Positions 9,405-19,157 of a DNA stretch of 51,281 nt are shown piece by piece; position 1 is the first letter of the stretch, and each line of letters opens with the position of its first letter. The notes under the pieces are model-generated. The model was given only the letters and a program-made list of their open reading frames with translations. It searched no databases and was not told where the DNA came from. Made by a program: the position numbers and the translations under genes. The stretch is from Theionarchaea archaeon (lineage in GTDB: Archaea; Methanobacteriota_B; Thermococci; Methanofastidiosales; SZ-28-30): the NCBI GenBank assembly GCA_018992565.1, contig JACVGW010000006.1:1-51281 (forward strand), given 5' to 3'.

Positions 9405-10388
9405 ATGGATCTCATATCTCATGGGCTGGTAGGAGTCGTGGTCGGCAAGGGATTGAACCTGGATAAGAAATCCTGGTTCCTCTTCGTGGCAGCATGTACT
9501 CTCCCTGATTTTGATGGAGTCTCCATTCTGGGGGGGATAGATGCAGTATTCCAGTACCACAGAGGGATCACCCATTCAATAACCGGAATCATTGTGGGTT
9601 CTGCCATTCTGGGACTGCTATATCTTGTGATGACTGTTCGATCACCTGGTTTCCAAAAGAGGGACGTCCTCATGATGTTCAGCCTGTTTTTGGCTGGAGC
9701 TTTCGGTCATCTATTCCTGGATTTGTTAACTCCATGGAGCATGGCTATACTGTGGCCGTTTTCAGATGCAAGAGCAGTCTTTGATATCACCAGTTTCTTT
9801 GATCCTGTCTTTTTTGCTGTTTTCCTTTCAGCCGCCATTATCGGTTACTATCGCAGGGATAAAAAGACCTGGAAGGTACTTACCGTAGTATCCCTTTGTC
9901 TTGTGTCCTCGTTTTTTGGCATCCGGTACTACGAAAAAGGGGTGGCTATCAGCACTGTTGAGGAACAGACAGGTGAAGAGGTTCAAGCACTTCCTACCAG
10001 TCTGCCCCACCTGTGGTCAGTAGTCGCACAGACAGAAGGTGAGAAGGTCTGGACCTATCACATCTACACAGTGAACGCTCTTTCCAGGGAGATACTGGAA
10101 ACCCGCACTGTTGAAACTCTTCCCCTGACAGATACTGCTGTTGAACCTCCCATCGATTCCCCTGAAAAAGCAGCTTCTTATTCCAGAAAAGATGGGAAAA
10201 TACGGGCTTTCCTGGCCAAAGCACGGCTCCCGGTAGTGGAAGTCACTGAAGCTGGAGAAGAAGGGTGGCAGGTTCTCTGGTATGACGCATTCATGGGGGA
10301 CGAACCCAGACACAGCGGAATTACTGCACGTATTGGGAAGGATGGGACTATAACTGTCCACTATTCGCTATTCCCAGAAGCAAAATAG
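9405..10388 (+). CDS. Metal-dependent membrane hydrolase (YdjM/DUF457 family)
   Basis: N-terminal 'MDLISHGLVGVVVGK...LPDFDGVS...YHRGITHSI' His/Asp motifs and TM helices. Confidence 0.8.
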   Translation: MDLISHGLVGVVVGKGLNLDKKSWFLFVAACTLPDFDGVSILGGIDAVFQYHRGITHSITGIIVGSAILGLLYLVMTVRSPGFQKRDVLMMFSLFLAGAFGHLFLDLLTPWSMAILWPFSDARAVFDITSFFDPVFFAVFLSAAIIGYYRRDKKTWKVLTVVSLCLVSSFFGIRYYEKGVAISTVEEQTGEEVQALPTSLPHLWSVVAQTEGEKVWTYHIYTVNALSREILETRTVETLPLTDTAVEPPIDSPEKAASYSRKDGKIRAFLAKARLPVVEVTEAGEEGWQVLWYDAFMGDEPRHSGITARIGKDGTITVHYSLFPEAK

Positions 10389-10390
10389 GT

Positions 10391-11950
10391 TCATGCCCAG
10401 TCAAATGATCTCTTGACTGCTTTCTTCCATTTTCCATACAATTTCTCTCTTTCTGCGTGATCCATTACAGGGTGAAATCTTGAATCTACTTTCCGGTATT
10501 TCTTGAGTTCTTCCTGTGATTTCCAATATTTGACAGACAGTCCCGCAAGAAATGCTGCTCCCAGGGCAGTCGACTCCAGCAAGACAGGTCGTTCAATTTC
10601 CACATCCAGGAGGTCAGCCATGAACTGCAGTACGAAATTGTTGGAGGAAGCATTTCCATCCGCCTTTATAGTCTTGATTGCGACTCCAGAGTCTTCCTCC
10701 ATTGATACCATAATGTCCCTGCAGCAGTACGCAATGGCCTCCAGAGTTGCTCTAACCACATGCTCTTTTCTTGTCCCCCTGGTCAGCCCAACTACAATTC
10801 CCCTGGCCAGAGGATCCCAATATGGCGAGGTCAGTCCCTGGAAGGCTGGGACAACGTAGACTCCTCCTGTGTCATCAACAGAACACGCTATACCATCCGT
10901 TTCTGAGGGGGTGCCGACAATCTGTAGTCCATCACACAGCCATTGCACAGCAGACCCTGTGGCTCCCAGATATCCTTCCAGCATGTAGGTTACCTTGTTA
11001 TCGAGACACCAGGCAATAAGGGGTACAAGCTTGTGAGAAGAGGTTACCGGCTCCTGTCCCACGTTCATGTCAATGAAGGTGCCTGTTCCATGAGTGCACT
11101 TCACATCGCCGGGATTGAAACAGGTTTCACCAAAAAGGGCAGCCTGCTGATCAGCACACGTACCAGTGATGGGAATGGGAGTGCCGAATAGTCCAGGATC
11201 AGTTTCGCCAAAATTCCCGCTGGACTCTCTGACTTCAGGCAAGAGGGAAAGGGGGATATCAAATAGTCCCAGAAACAGGGTGCTCCACTTCAAGCTGAAG
11301 GTATCAAACATGTTGGTGGCACTGGCATTGCTGTAGTCTGTTGCATGCACCTTCCCTTTTGTGAGGTTCCAGATTAACCAGGTATCGACAGTCCCTGCCA
11401 GAAGGTCACCGTTTTCTGTTTTTTCTCGTGCGCCTTTTACATTACTAAGAATCCACGCAATGTGGGCTAATGAGGTAGCGGGACTAAATGAAAGGTCTGA
11501 CACTGTCATCAACAATTTTCCAGTGCGTGTTTTCCTGATTGACTTAACTACACCACTTAGAGAATTGGCTGCAGAACCTACACCTCGAAAGACTCTCATC
11601 TTGAAGGCTTTGTCCTTTTTCTTACATAAATGAGCTGTTCTGGTGTCCTGCCAGGTAATAGCGTTGTAGACGGGGATACCAGTTTTCTTGTCCCAGAGCA
11701 GACTGGTGGACCTCTGGTTGGTTATTCCAATGGCTGCCACATCCCTTGAGGATAACCCAGCTTTCTCTAGAGATTGCTTGATCACAGTAACGCATTTCTT
11801 CCAGATAACAACAGGGTCCTGCTCACACCAGCCCGGCTCAGGGTAAAGCTGGGGGATTTCTTCATATGCTTGTGACACAATAGCGGTCTCTTTATCGAAA
11901 ATAATGGACCTGATGCCTGTGGTCCCTGCATCAATTACCAAAATATACAT
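10391..11950 (-). CDS. glpK: Glycerol kinase (FGGY family)
   Basis: 'ILVIDAGTTGIRSIIFDK', 'AIGITNQRSTSLLWDKKTG', 'AITWQDTRT', 'IKADGNASSNNFVLQFMADLLD'. Confidence 0.85.
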   Translation of the reverse strand: MYILVIDAGTTGIRSIIFDKETAIVSQAYEEIPQLYPEPGWCEQDPVVIWKKCVTVIKQSLEKAGLSSRDVAAIGITNQRSTSLLWDKKTGIPVYNAITWQDTRTAHLCKKKDKAFKMRVFRGVGSAANSLSGVVKSIRKTRTGKLLMTVSDLSFSPATSLAHIAWILSNVKGAREKTENGDLLAGTVDTWLIWNLTKGKVHATDYSNASATNMFDTFSLKWSTLFLGLFDIPLSLLPEVRESSGNFGETDPGLFGTPIPITGTCADQQAALFGETCFNPGDVKCTHGTGTFIDMNVGQEPVTSSHKLVPLIAWCLDNKVTYMLEGYLGATGSAVQWLCDGLQIVGTPSETDGIACSVDDTGGVYVVPAFQGLTSPYWDPLARGIVVGLTRGTRKEHVVRATLEAIAYCCRDIMVSMEEDSGVAIKTIKADGNASSNNFVLQFMADLLDVEIERPVLLESTALGAAFLAGLSVKYWKSQEELKKYRKVDSRFHPVMDHAEREKLYGKWKKAVKRSFDWA

Positions 11951-11951
11951 A

Positions 11952-12320
11952 TTACGGCCTCCTTTCTAGGTCTCGCGATGCTATTATATCGACACCTGTA
12001 TCCAGGATGTTGCAGCAGATGATCTGTCCACACATTACTGGTGCCTCAATCTCTGTAGTACTCAATACGCTAACACAATCAGGGATCAATGATTTTGGCA
12101 AGGGGGCCCTGCTTCGAACCGGGACAACGGGAAGTATCCCTTCAGTGACTCGAATAGTAGTGGTAAGCATTCGCAGAGGGTTGCTGAATTCATCAAGAGC
12201 ATATTGTTCCCCTTGGTTACAGGTCCATCCTTTTATCTCTAAGACAGTACCCGTGTCTTCAATGAGTTCTACTTGACAGCTTAATGGGCACTTGATACAG
12301 GTGAAGTGGTGAGTTTTCAT
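11952..12320 (-). CDS. DUF1667 protein (small Cys-containing partner of the anaerobic GlpA/GlpB system)
   Basis: 'FTCIKCPLSCQVEL', 'GWTCNQGEQYALDEFSNPLRMLTTTIRV' typical of DUF1667; 1 nt from glpK. Start refined to the ATG at 12320. Confidence 0.85.
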   Translation of the reverse strand: MKTHHFTCIKCPLSCQVELIEDTGTVLEIKGWTCNQGEQYALDEFSNPLRMLTTTIRVTEGILPVVPVRSRAPLPKSLIPDCVSVLSTTEIEAPVMCGQIICCNILDTGVDIIASRDLERRP

Positions 12321-12667
12321 GCGTAACCTCTTCAAGTTCTGGTCTGACTTCCTTTGGATATACGACATATTTAATGGTATCGCTGCCAGATGACCCACCA
12401 TGAGGGTTCATACTGCTGTCACATGAGTAATAGAGAAATCGATTAGAGTCCGCTTGTTGCCTCTGATCCCTATGGTGAGAGACCATCAACTGGATAGAAG
12501 AATACTCCCTGGAGACATGTCCACATAAATGAAAAAGATGAACCACCTGAATAGCGGTGGAGACCCTCACCCGAAATGCGGTCTGCGTGCAGATAGACCA
12601 TATCACTGCAAACATTTATTAGAGAAAGATCAACAACCCTTACATACATAAAGAGGAGTTGAATTCT

Positions 12668-13072
12668 ATGCCCTTTTTTGGAACACAGGAATGGTGTGAG
12701 GAATATATGGACAGGTTGAACAAGAACCCAGCTTATGCTGAAGCTGCCCGAACATGGGAAGGTGACTTCGTTTTCATAATCAGAGCAGACGGTCCACTGG
12801 ATCATGACATGTACTTGTGGATTGATCTCTGGCATGGAAAGGCCCGCGATGGACGGGTTCTCCAGTCTCCTGACGAGGTGCAAGCTGCTTTCACATACGA
12901 AGGTCCTTACTCAAACTATGTCAGACTGGTAGAAGGAAAGCTGGACCCTATACAGGGGTTGATGACTGGAAAATTCAAGCTCAAAGGTGATATGGCCAAA
13001 GTCATGCGAGCAGTCAAGGCGGCTCAAGAACTCGTTAGCACTATCACGTTGATCGACACACAGTTCTACTAA
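12668..13072 (+). CDS. SCP2-like (sterol carrier/lipid-binding fold) protein
   Basis: 'YLWIDLWHGKARDGRVLQSPDEVQAAFTYEGPYSNYVRLVEGKLDPIQGLMTGKFKLKGDMAKVMR' fits SCP2 'GKLKIKGD' patterns. Confidence 0.75.
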   Translation: MPFFGTQEWCEEYMDRLNKNPAYAEAARTWEGDFVFIIRADGPLDHDMYLWIDLWHGKARDGRVLQSPDEVQAAFTYEGPYSNYVRLVEGKLDPIQGLMTGKFKLKGDMAKVMRAVKAAQELVSTITLIDTQFY

Positions 13073-13075
13073 TCC

Positions 13076-13083
13076 TTTTTTTT
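13076..13083 (+). terminator. Oligo-T tract, probable archaeal terminator between two convergent genes
   Basis: T8 just after the stop codon at 13072, followed by a second T6 run. Confidence 0.45.
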
Positions 13084-13092
13084 CTGACTTTT

Positions 13093-13503
13093 TTATTTGC
13101 CGTAGTCTCCTTCAAATTCCGTGGGAATTGTTTTGAGCACTTCAACAAAGCGTTCTGTAGCCTTTGAAGTCTTCAGCATGCGGGCAAGAGACCCCTTTAT
13201 CTTCAATTTCCGGGTGACAAACGCTTTAGTAACATTGAGGGTTCCTGTCAGGATGTCCACAAAGTCACCATACTTTGCAGAGAGCACAAAGTCAGTTCTC
13301 CTGTCACCACGCCAGATATCAGTCATCTTTCCCTCAGAAATCTGAAACCCTAAAACCATGGAATTGGGGACTCCCTTGCTGGGTTCTGCCTCCATCACCA
13401 GGGTATAGGAATCATTGACCTCTCTTGCCAGTTCTTCGTATTGAGAATCTTCATTCACTCGGTTTTTGGCTTCTTCCAGATATTTGTCACAACCTAAGAG
13501 AAT
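13093..13503 (-). CDS. SCP2-like protein, paralog of the convergent neighbour; probable non-canonical ATT start
   Basis: 'GDFVDILTGTLNVTKAFVTRKLKIKGSLARMLKTSKATERF'. The homologous N-terminal segment 'CDKYLEEAKNRVNEDSQYEEL' extends upstream of the GTG at 13458 to an ATT preceded by AGGAGG. Confidence 0.7.
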   Translation of the reverse strand: MLLGCDKYLEEAKNRVNEDSQYEELAREVNDSYTLVMEAEPSKGVPNSMVLGFQISEGKMTDIWRGDRRTDFVLSAKYGDFVDILTGTLNVTKAFVTRKLKIKGSLARMLKTSKATERFVEVLKTIPTEFEGDYGK

Positions 13504-13517
13504 ACAATCACCTCCTT

Positions 13518-14549
13518 TTATGATATTTTTACCAGGAGCTTCACAACTTCTGATTGGGGATTTGTCAGGATTCTAAATCCCTTCTCAACAACATCTTCTA
13601 AAGCTATTTCGGTGATCAAATCGCCAACGCGAATCATTTTCTTTTCAAGCAGTGTCAACGCAGTGGAAAATTCTGAATATCCGCAGTAGCTGTACTGGAA
13701 GGTCAGCTCATTGAGGACTGCTGTCATGAAATCTGCCTCCACAGGTTCTTCAGATATTCCCAAGATCAGGACAGTACCGCCTTTTCTTGCTAGGGAGAAG
13801 GTCTCTGCTGCGGCGTGAGGTGACCCTGAGCATTCCACTACCAGGTCAGGTAGGCGGCCTGCCTTTTCACTGAATTCCACCCACACATTGGATCCAGAAG
13901 GGTCAATGACCAGATCAGCACCCAGTTTGGTTGCAATACCCCTCCTGGCAGAATTAGGCTCAGAAACAGCCACGAAAGAACTACCTACAGCCAGGACTAC
14001 CTGCATTGCCAGCAATCCCAGAGTACCTGCACCTGTCACCAGTGCTTTATGACCCACTTCCCAGCGACTCCGGATCAGACTGAACCCATGTAAGACAACA
14101 GCCAGCGGTTCTGTCAAAGCGGCTTCTCTCGCAGCAATAGAATCGGGTATCTGTAGTACCGAATCAGCAGGGAGTGTAAGGAGCTCTGCAAGACCGCCAT
14201 TAACAGTGATACCAGGCATTTTCACGTTGTCACATAAGCTGTATTTTCCCTCAGCGCAGAAAGAACAAGCCCCACAGGGAATGACAGAATTGGCCACCAC
14301 CATATCTCCTGGATGCCATCCCTCCACTTCAGGACCGCATTCTACTACTCTGGCGGAAACCTCATGACCCAATACTACGCCCGGGGCATACATGCCACGG
14401 TTCCAGGCATCCACATCTGTGCCACAAATCCCGCAATACAGCGGACGGAGCAGGACTTCACCAGGTCCAGGGGAAGGATCATCTACATCCTCAACGCGGA
14501 CATCCTTTTTTCCGTAAAATACGGCCGCTTTCACCTCATCACCAGTCAT
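13518..14549 (-). CDS. Zinc-dependent medium-chain alcohol/polyol dehydrogenase
   Basis: 'GICGTDVDAWN', 'GHEVSARVVECG', structural zinc 'CGACSFCAEGKYSLC', 'VTGAGTLGLLAMQV'. Confidence 0.9.
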   Translation of the reverse strand: MTGDEVKAAVFYGKKDVRVEDVDDPSPGPGEVLLRPLYCGICGTDVDAWNRGMYAPGVVLGHEVSARVVECGPEVEGWHPGDMVVANSVIPCGACSFCAEGKYSLCDNVKMPGITVNGGLAELLTLPADSVLQIPDSIAAREAALTEPLAVVLHGFSLIRSRWEVGHKALVTGAGTLGLLAMQVVLAVGSSFVAVSEPNSARRGIATKLGADLVIDPSGSNVWVEFSEKAGRLPDLVVECSGSPHAAAETFSLARKGGTVLILGISEEPVEADFMTAVLNELTFQYSYCGYSEFSTALTLLEKKMIRVGDLITEIALEDVVEKGFRILTNPQSEVVKLLVKIS

Positions 14550-16285
14550 TCATCAGGCATTTCACAGCCTTCCAGCCAGAGTGCAGCCACCGTCTTGAAA
14601 TCAGGAGGCTCCAGGTTAATATCACTGTCCACAACTACGTCAAGCAGAGCAGGCTTTCCCGAATCTGCGGCTCTCTTCAGAGCAGGGATAATTTCATCAG
14701 GAGAGTGGACGCGCTCCCCATAGCATCCCATGGCTTCTGCAATCTTGTCATATCTCGCATCAGTGAAGTCCACCCCAATAAACCGTGAGTCACACACAGC
14801 CTTCTGACCTGCCTTTATCATCCCGTACGCCCTGTCATTAACCACTACAACAATAATTGGCACAGATAATCGTGCTGCAGTCTCCAGTTCCTGGATATTG
14901 AACATTACTGAGCCGTCACTGGTAATACAGTACACCTTCCTGTCAGGCCGAGCCAGTTGAGCACCAATCGCATATCCAATGCCCGTACCTAAATGGCCGG
15001 AATCGGATGCCCAGATGAAGGTTCGAGGCTCATAGATACGATTGAGGTACACTGCCCAGATTGCAGTATTCCCCCCGTCCACGATACTGATGGCCGATCT
15101 GGGGAAGAAATCCCTCACTTTTTGGATGAGGACCAAGGGATGGATGGGCTCCTGGTCAGACTTACTCAATTCCCTGAAATCTTCAAGCCATGCCTCCTGA
15201 GCTGCTCTATCATCATCGAGATCCTCTCTGGGAGATTTCTTCTCAGGGTGAATCTTCCTGACTTCTTCCAGTAATTGTTGAAGGGTGGCTTTTGCATCTC
15301 CTGTTATAGCCAACTCCACAGGACGATTCAGAGCGTGCATGGTGGGATCAATGTCTATCTGGATCACTTTCTGTTCATCAGGTTCCCCCCATCCAGGCGG
15401 CTTTCCCCAGAAATCCAGATCACCGAACCTCCCTCCTACGGCTAAGACGACATCTGCTCCCACCTGTGCAGCCAATGAGCCATACCCTGCAGGCAGTAAG
15501 CATAACTCGTGATCTTCGGGGATGACCCCTCTGGCCATCAATGATGTAGTAACAGGGGCCTGCAGGTACTCTGCCAGCTCCACTATTTCAATGGATGCTC
15601 CAGATTGTAAGACGCCTCCTCCCGCATGTATCAAGGGTGCTCTTGCCTCCACCAGCATGTGTGCAGCTCTCTTTGTAGCATCAGGATTTCCTAATGGGGG
15701 TACCAGCGCCCTATACTGGTAGGGAGGTAAGACCGGGCTTTCCAGTTCTTCAGGGTAGCCTGCATCAAACAAAATATCTGCTGGAAAATCTAACAGCACA
15801 GGACCAGGCCTGCCTGAAATTGCATTGCGAAATCCCCACTGGACTAGGGAAGGAATCCTCTTCCAATGATTCACCAGGACTCTCCACTTCGTAATCGGCT
15901 GAAACAGAGATTGCTGGTCCAGAGCCTGCATGGAACCATGATCAGGATGTATCTTCCAGGATTGATTCTGAGCTGTTAGTACAATCATAGGAATAGAATC
16001 TGCATACGCAACATACACACCAGGAACGAGATCTGCTGCCCCTGGGCCTACAGTCCCCACGCAGACTCCCGGTTCACCTGTCACCCGGGCCCAGGCATCT
16101 GCCGCGTGAGCTGCAGCCTGTTCATGCCGGGTAGTAACAAAATCGATCTCATCTGATTTATATAGAGCATCAAGGAACGGGTATAATTGATCTCCAGGAA
16201 CACCGAAAACCTTCTTGACTCCTTCCTGAATCAAACATTGCGCAAGAACGTCGCCACCAGTTACCTTGGGTTTTTTTTCTGCCAT
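14546..16285 (-). CDS. Thiamine-pyrophosphate enzyme (acetolactate synthase/2-oxoacid decarboxylase superfamily)
   Basis: 'TRHEQAAAHAADAWARVTGEPGVCVGTVGPGAADLV'; TPP motif 'ITSDGSVMFNIQELETAARLSVPIIVVVVNDRAYGMIK'. Confidence 0.9.
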   Translation of the reverse strand: MAEKKPKVTGGDVLAQCLIQEGVKKVFGVPGDQLYPFLDALYKSDEIDFVTTRHEQAAAHAADAWARVTGEPGVCVGTVGPGAADLVPGVYVAYADSIPMIVLTAQNQSWKIHPDHGSMQALDQQSLFQPITKWRVLVNHWKRIPSLVQWGFRNAISGRPGPVLLDFPADILFDAGYPEELESPVLPPYQYRALVPPLGNPDATKRAAHMLVEARAPLIHAGGGVLQSGASIEIVELAEYLQAPVTTSLMARGVIPEDHELCLLPAGYGSLAAQVGADVVLAVGGRFGDLDFWGKPPGWGEPDEQKVIQIDIDPTMHALNRPVELAITGDAKATLQQLLEEVRKIHPEKKSPREDLDDDRAAQEAWLEDFRELSKSDQEPIHPLVLIQKVRDFFPRSAISIVDGGNTAIWAVYLNRIYEPRTFIWASDSGHLGTGIGYAIGAQLARPDRKVYCITSDGSVMFNIQELETAARLSVPIIVVVVNDRAYGMIKAGQKAVCDSRFIGVDFTDARYDKIAEAMGCYGERVHSPDEIIPALKRAADSGKPALLDVVVDSDINLEPPDFKTVAALWLEGCEMPDE

Positions 16286-16571
16286 GACATCACCATTTCC
16301 CTATATATTGCTGTCATGCCTTAAAAATCTGCAGGAGACGTTCGAAACCAAGAGAAAGATGTCATCACGCTCATAGAGAAAGAAGGGTGCAACCTCTGTC
16401 ACTTCCTGTTGTATCCCCCTTGGAACTCATGATTCCAGGCTGAGAAAATTCAGCAGACTGTCCTATCCTGTGGATGTGCGAGAGCAAAGGTGAAAGTCAG
16501 GAAAAAGACACAAATGGAAGAGTTTATTAGATTCCAAGAGTATGGTTCCAAGAATCTTTGCAGGTGGTAAT

Positions 16572-17276
16572 ATGAAGGATACCGACAAGAAAACTGTCAC
16601 GTGCGGGATTTGCGGAGAACAAAAGGATCCGGATGAAGTCATTCCGGGGGATCTCGTTCGAGAGCCCTTAGTTGAAATCATCCAGAGGAAGTATCCAGAA
16701 TGGTCCCCCGCTCAATTCATATGTATAACTGACCTCAATCATTTCAGGTCAGAATATGTCAGGGAGATACTGGAAACTGAGAAAGGTGAACTCTCCTCAT
16801 TGGAGGAACAAGTGATGAATAGTCTCAAAGAACAGGAACTCATATCCAGGAACATCAATGTTGAGTTCGAGCAAAAACTGTCCTTTGGAGAACACCTTTC
16901 AGATGCTTTGGCTAAATTTGCCGGAAGCTGGCTTTTTATCATGATTTTCTCAAGTACACTCGTGGTATGGATTGTCATAAACAGCGTGATGCTCTTATCC
17001 AAGCCGTTTGATCCGTTCCCTTTCATTCTCCTCAACCTCATACTGTCATGTCTTGCTGCAGTACAGGCACCCGTTATCATGATGAGCCAGAATCGCCAGG
17101 AAGCAAAAGACCGTCTGCGTTCAGAACATGACTATGTGGTTAACCTCAAAGCTGAACTGGAAATAAGAAACCTTCACGAAAAGATAGACCATCTCCTGGC
17201 AAACCAATGGCAGAGGCTCCTGCAAATTCAGGAAATCCAGATGGAGTTGATGGAAGAACTGGCTCGCAAACACTGA
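16572..17276 (+). CDS. DUF1003 membrane protein with N-terminal Cys motif
   Basis: 'CGICGEQKDPDEVIPGDLVREPLVEIIQRKYPEW', two TM helices, 'VQAPVIMMSQNRQEAKDRLRSEHDYVVNLKAELEI' typical of DUF1003. Start refined to ATG at 16572. Confidence 0.85.
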   Translation: MKDTDKKTVTCGICGEQKDPDEVIPGDLVREPLVEIIQRKYPEWSPAQFICITDLNHFRSEYVREILETEKGELSSLEEQVMNSLKEQELISRNINVEFEQKLSFGEHLSDALAKFAGSWLFIMIFSSTLVVWIVINSVMLLSKPFDPFPFILLNLILSCLAAVQAPVIMMSQNRQEAKDRLRSEHDYVVNLKAELEIRNLHEKIDHLLANQWQRLLQIQEIQMELMEELARKH

Positions 17277-17308
17277 TCACTAGCATTGCAGGATGCGAGA
17301 TAAAAGTG

Positions 17309-19150
17309 TCAACGAAATACTGAAAGTAATCCCAGCTCTTTCAGTTTTGCTTCTGAAGGAGCTCCCGTCCGTGAGTCCCACTCCCGGAATTCATAGTACT
17401 GCGCGAGCATCTTCCTCCAGTCAGGACACTTACCTGCTGATCCTCCTTCAGACACTGGATGCGTCAGTATACCGGGGAGAGTGTCCCAGTCTGCAGTGAG
17501 GCCCATCTTGATATTGAACAGCCTTTTCATTGTTAGAACGCGCTCTCCAATTGTTTTAATCTCCGGTATTCCAGTATCCCATCCGGTAGCCAGAGTGAGC
17601 AGGTTACCAATGGAAGATGGGGAAGGGTTGCAGAACATGCAGAGGATAACAGTGCTGTAAAAAGCCCGATAGTCCTGAAGACGCGCACAGGTATCAGTCA
17701 TTACACTGCTGTCATCATAATGATCTGGAACAGGGATATCCAGTTCTGGAAATGGCTGCCCTGTGGAAGTCATGTACATATCGCACGAGTTGTGACCAGG
17801 TCCTCTGGGGCCTGTAGCATATGCAATAGCCATCCCATACGTGGAGCGAATATCATGGTATGTCACTTCCATGCCATCCACAGTGGCAATCTCATCACGG
17901 GGAACACCGAAGTAGTCCCCAACGGCATTAGCACCTTCAGCAAGGATGTCCCCTATCCCTTCACGGTGGGCAATCCTGGAAATGAACTGCAGTGCCGGAT
18001 CAATATCCCCGAAGTGAGGGTTGATGCCATCAAGATCATCAGCATGGATGATTCCTTTTTCTGAAAGGTAATAAATAAGAGAAATAACTCCGCTGGAGGA
18101 GATAGTGTCAATTCCATAATCATTGCACAAATAATTTGCCCTGGCTATAGCTTCTAGATTGTTATTGAGAAGTTGAGACCCAAATCCTGCCACTGTCTCA
18201 TATTCCGGGCCTTCTACTTCCCCTGGGATTCTATGTTTCCCCTCTTTCACGCTGACAACCCGGCCGCATCCAATAGGACAGGCAAAACAGTGACGGGAAC
18301 GCACCAGGATGGATTCTTTCATTGTTGAACCAGAAATATCGTAGGCACCATCGAATTCCCCTCTTGTCCAGTATTTGACTGGAAGCTGTCCCCTGACGTT
18401 GTACATGTCAACACCACCTGAGGTTCCCAGTTCCCCCATCATCTGGGCAGTAAATATGCCCATGATCTCATTCCTGATAGTCTTTGCCAGCTGGTTATAA
18501 TGCTCGGGGTCAGCGAGGTCAATATCCTGTGATTTTCCCCTGACTACAACAGCCTTCAGGTTCTTCGAGCCCATAACAGCTCCCATTCCTGTCCTTCCTG
18601 CTGCCCGTTCCTCAGATCCAATGCTGGCATATTTCACCAGGTTTTCCCCTGCGGGGCCTATGCAGGCAACCCTTGCCAGATCATCTGGACTTTCCTTCTT
18701 CAGTGTGAAATGTGTTTCATAGATACCTTTGCCCCACAGGTGGGAGGCATCCTTCAAATCCTGTTCATCGTTGGTAATCCACAGGTACACAGGGCGCTCA
18801 GAAGCTCCTTTCACCAGGACACCATCAAATCCAGCAAATTTCAGCTCTGCTCCAAAGAAGCCGCCACAGTTGGATTCTCCCCAGATCCCGGTAAGAGGTG
18901 ATTTGGCGCAGACCACCCATCTGCCTGCTGTGGGAGCACGAGTCCCTGTCAGAGGCCCTGTCATAAAAAAGAGAGGATTCTCTGCTCCCAGAGGATTGGT
19001 GCACTCATCCACAAGGTCATAGAGGTACCGCACCGCATACCCCGCCCCACCCAGAAAAGCTCTGGCAATCTCTTCATCTAGTGGTTCTGTGCCAATGCTC
19101 TCTCGGAGCAGGTCCACCACAAGAATCGTGCCGCAAAATCCTTTCATCAT
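17309..19150 (-). CDS. Aldehyde:ferredoxin oxidoreductase (tungsten/molybdopterin family)
   Basis: 'GGAGYAVRYLYD', 'NPLFFMTGPLTGTRAPTAGRW', 'GRTGMGAVMGSKNLKAVVVRG', 'CFACPIGCGRVV'. Start refined to ATG next to AGGTGAT. Confidence 0.93.
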   Translation of the reverse strand: MMKGFCGTILVVDLLRESIGTEPLDEEIARAFLGGAGYAVRYLYDLVDECTNPLGAENPLFFMTGPLTGTRAPTAGRWVVCAKSPLTGIWGESNCGGFFGAELKFAGFDGVLVKGASERPVYLWITNDEQDLKDASHLWGKGIYETHFTLKKESPDDLARVACIGPAGENLVKYASIGSEERAAGRTGMGAVMGSKNLKAVVVRGKSQDIDLADPEHYNQLAKTIRNEIMGIFTAQMMGELGTSGGVDMYNVRGQLPVKYWTRGEFDGAYDISGSTMKESILVRSRHCFACPIGCGRVVSVKEGKHRIPGEVEGPEYETVAGFGSQLLNNNLEAIARANYLCNDYGIDTISSSGVISLIYYLSEKGIIHADDLDGINPHFGDIDPALQFISRIAHREGIGDILAEGANAVGDYFGVPRDEIATVDGMEVTYHDIRSTYGMAIAYATGPRGPGHNSCDMYMTSTGQPFPELDIPVPDHYDDSSVMTDTCARLQDYRAFYSTVILCMFCNPSPSSIGNLLTLATGWDTGIPEIKTIGERVLTMKRLFNIKMGLTADWDTLPGILTHPVSEGGSAGKCPDWRKMLAQYYEFREWDSRTGAPSEAKLKELGLLSVFR

Positions 19151-19157
19151 ATCACCT

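Noticed and set aside
12402-12658. ORFs 12259-12615 and 12470-12883 (minus) as genes
   Set aside because: Composition is not protein-like and they overlap the SCP2 gene and DUF1667 start region; more likely a divergent promoter region.
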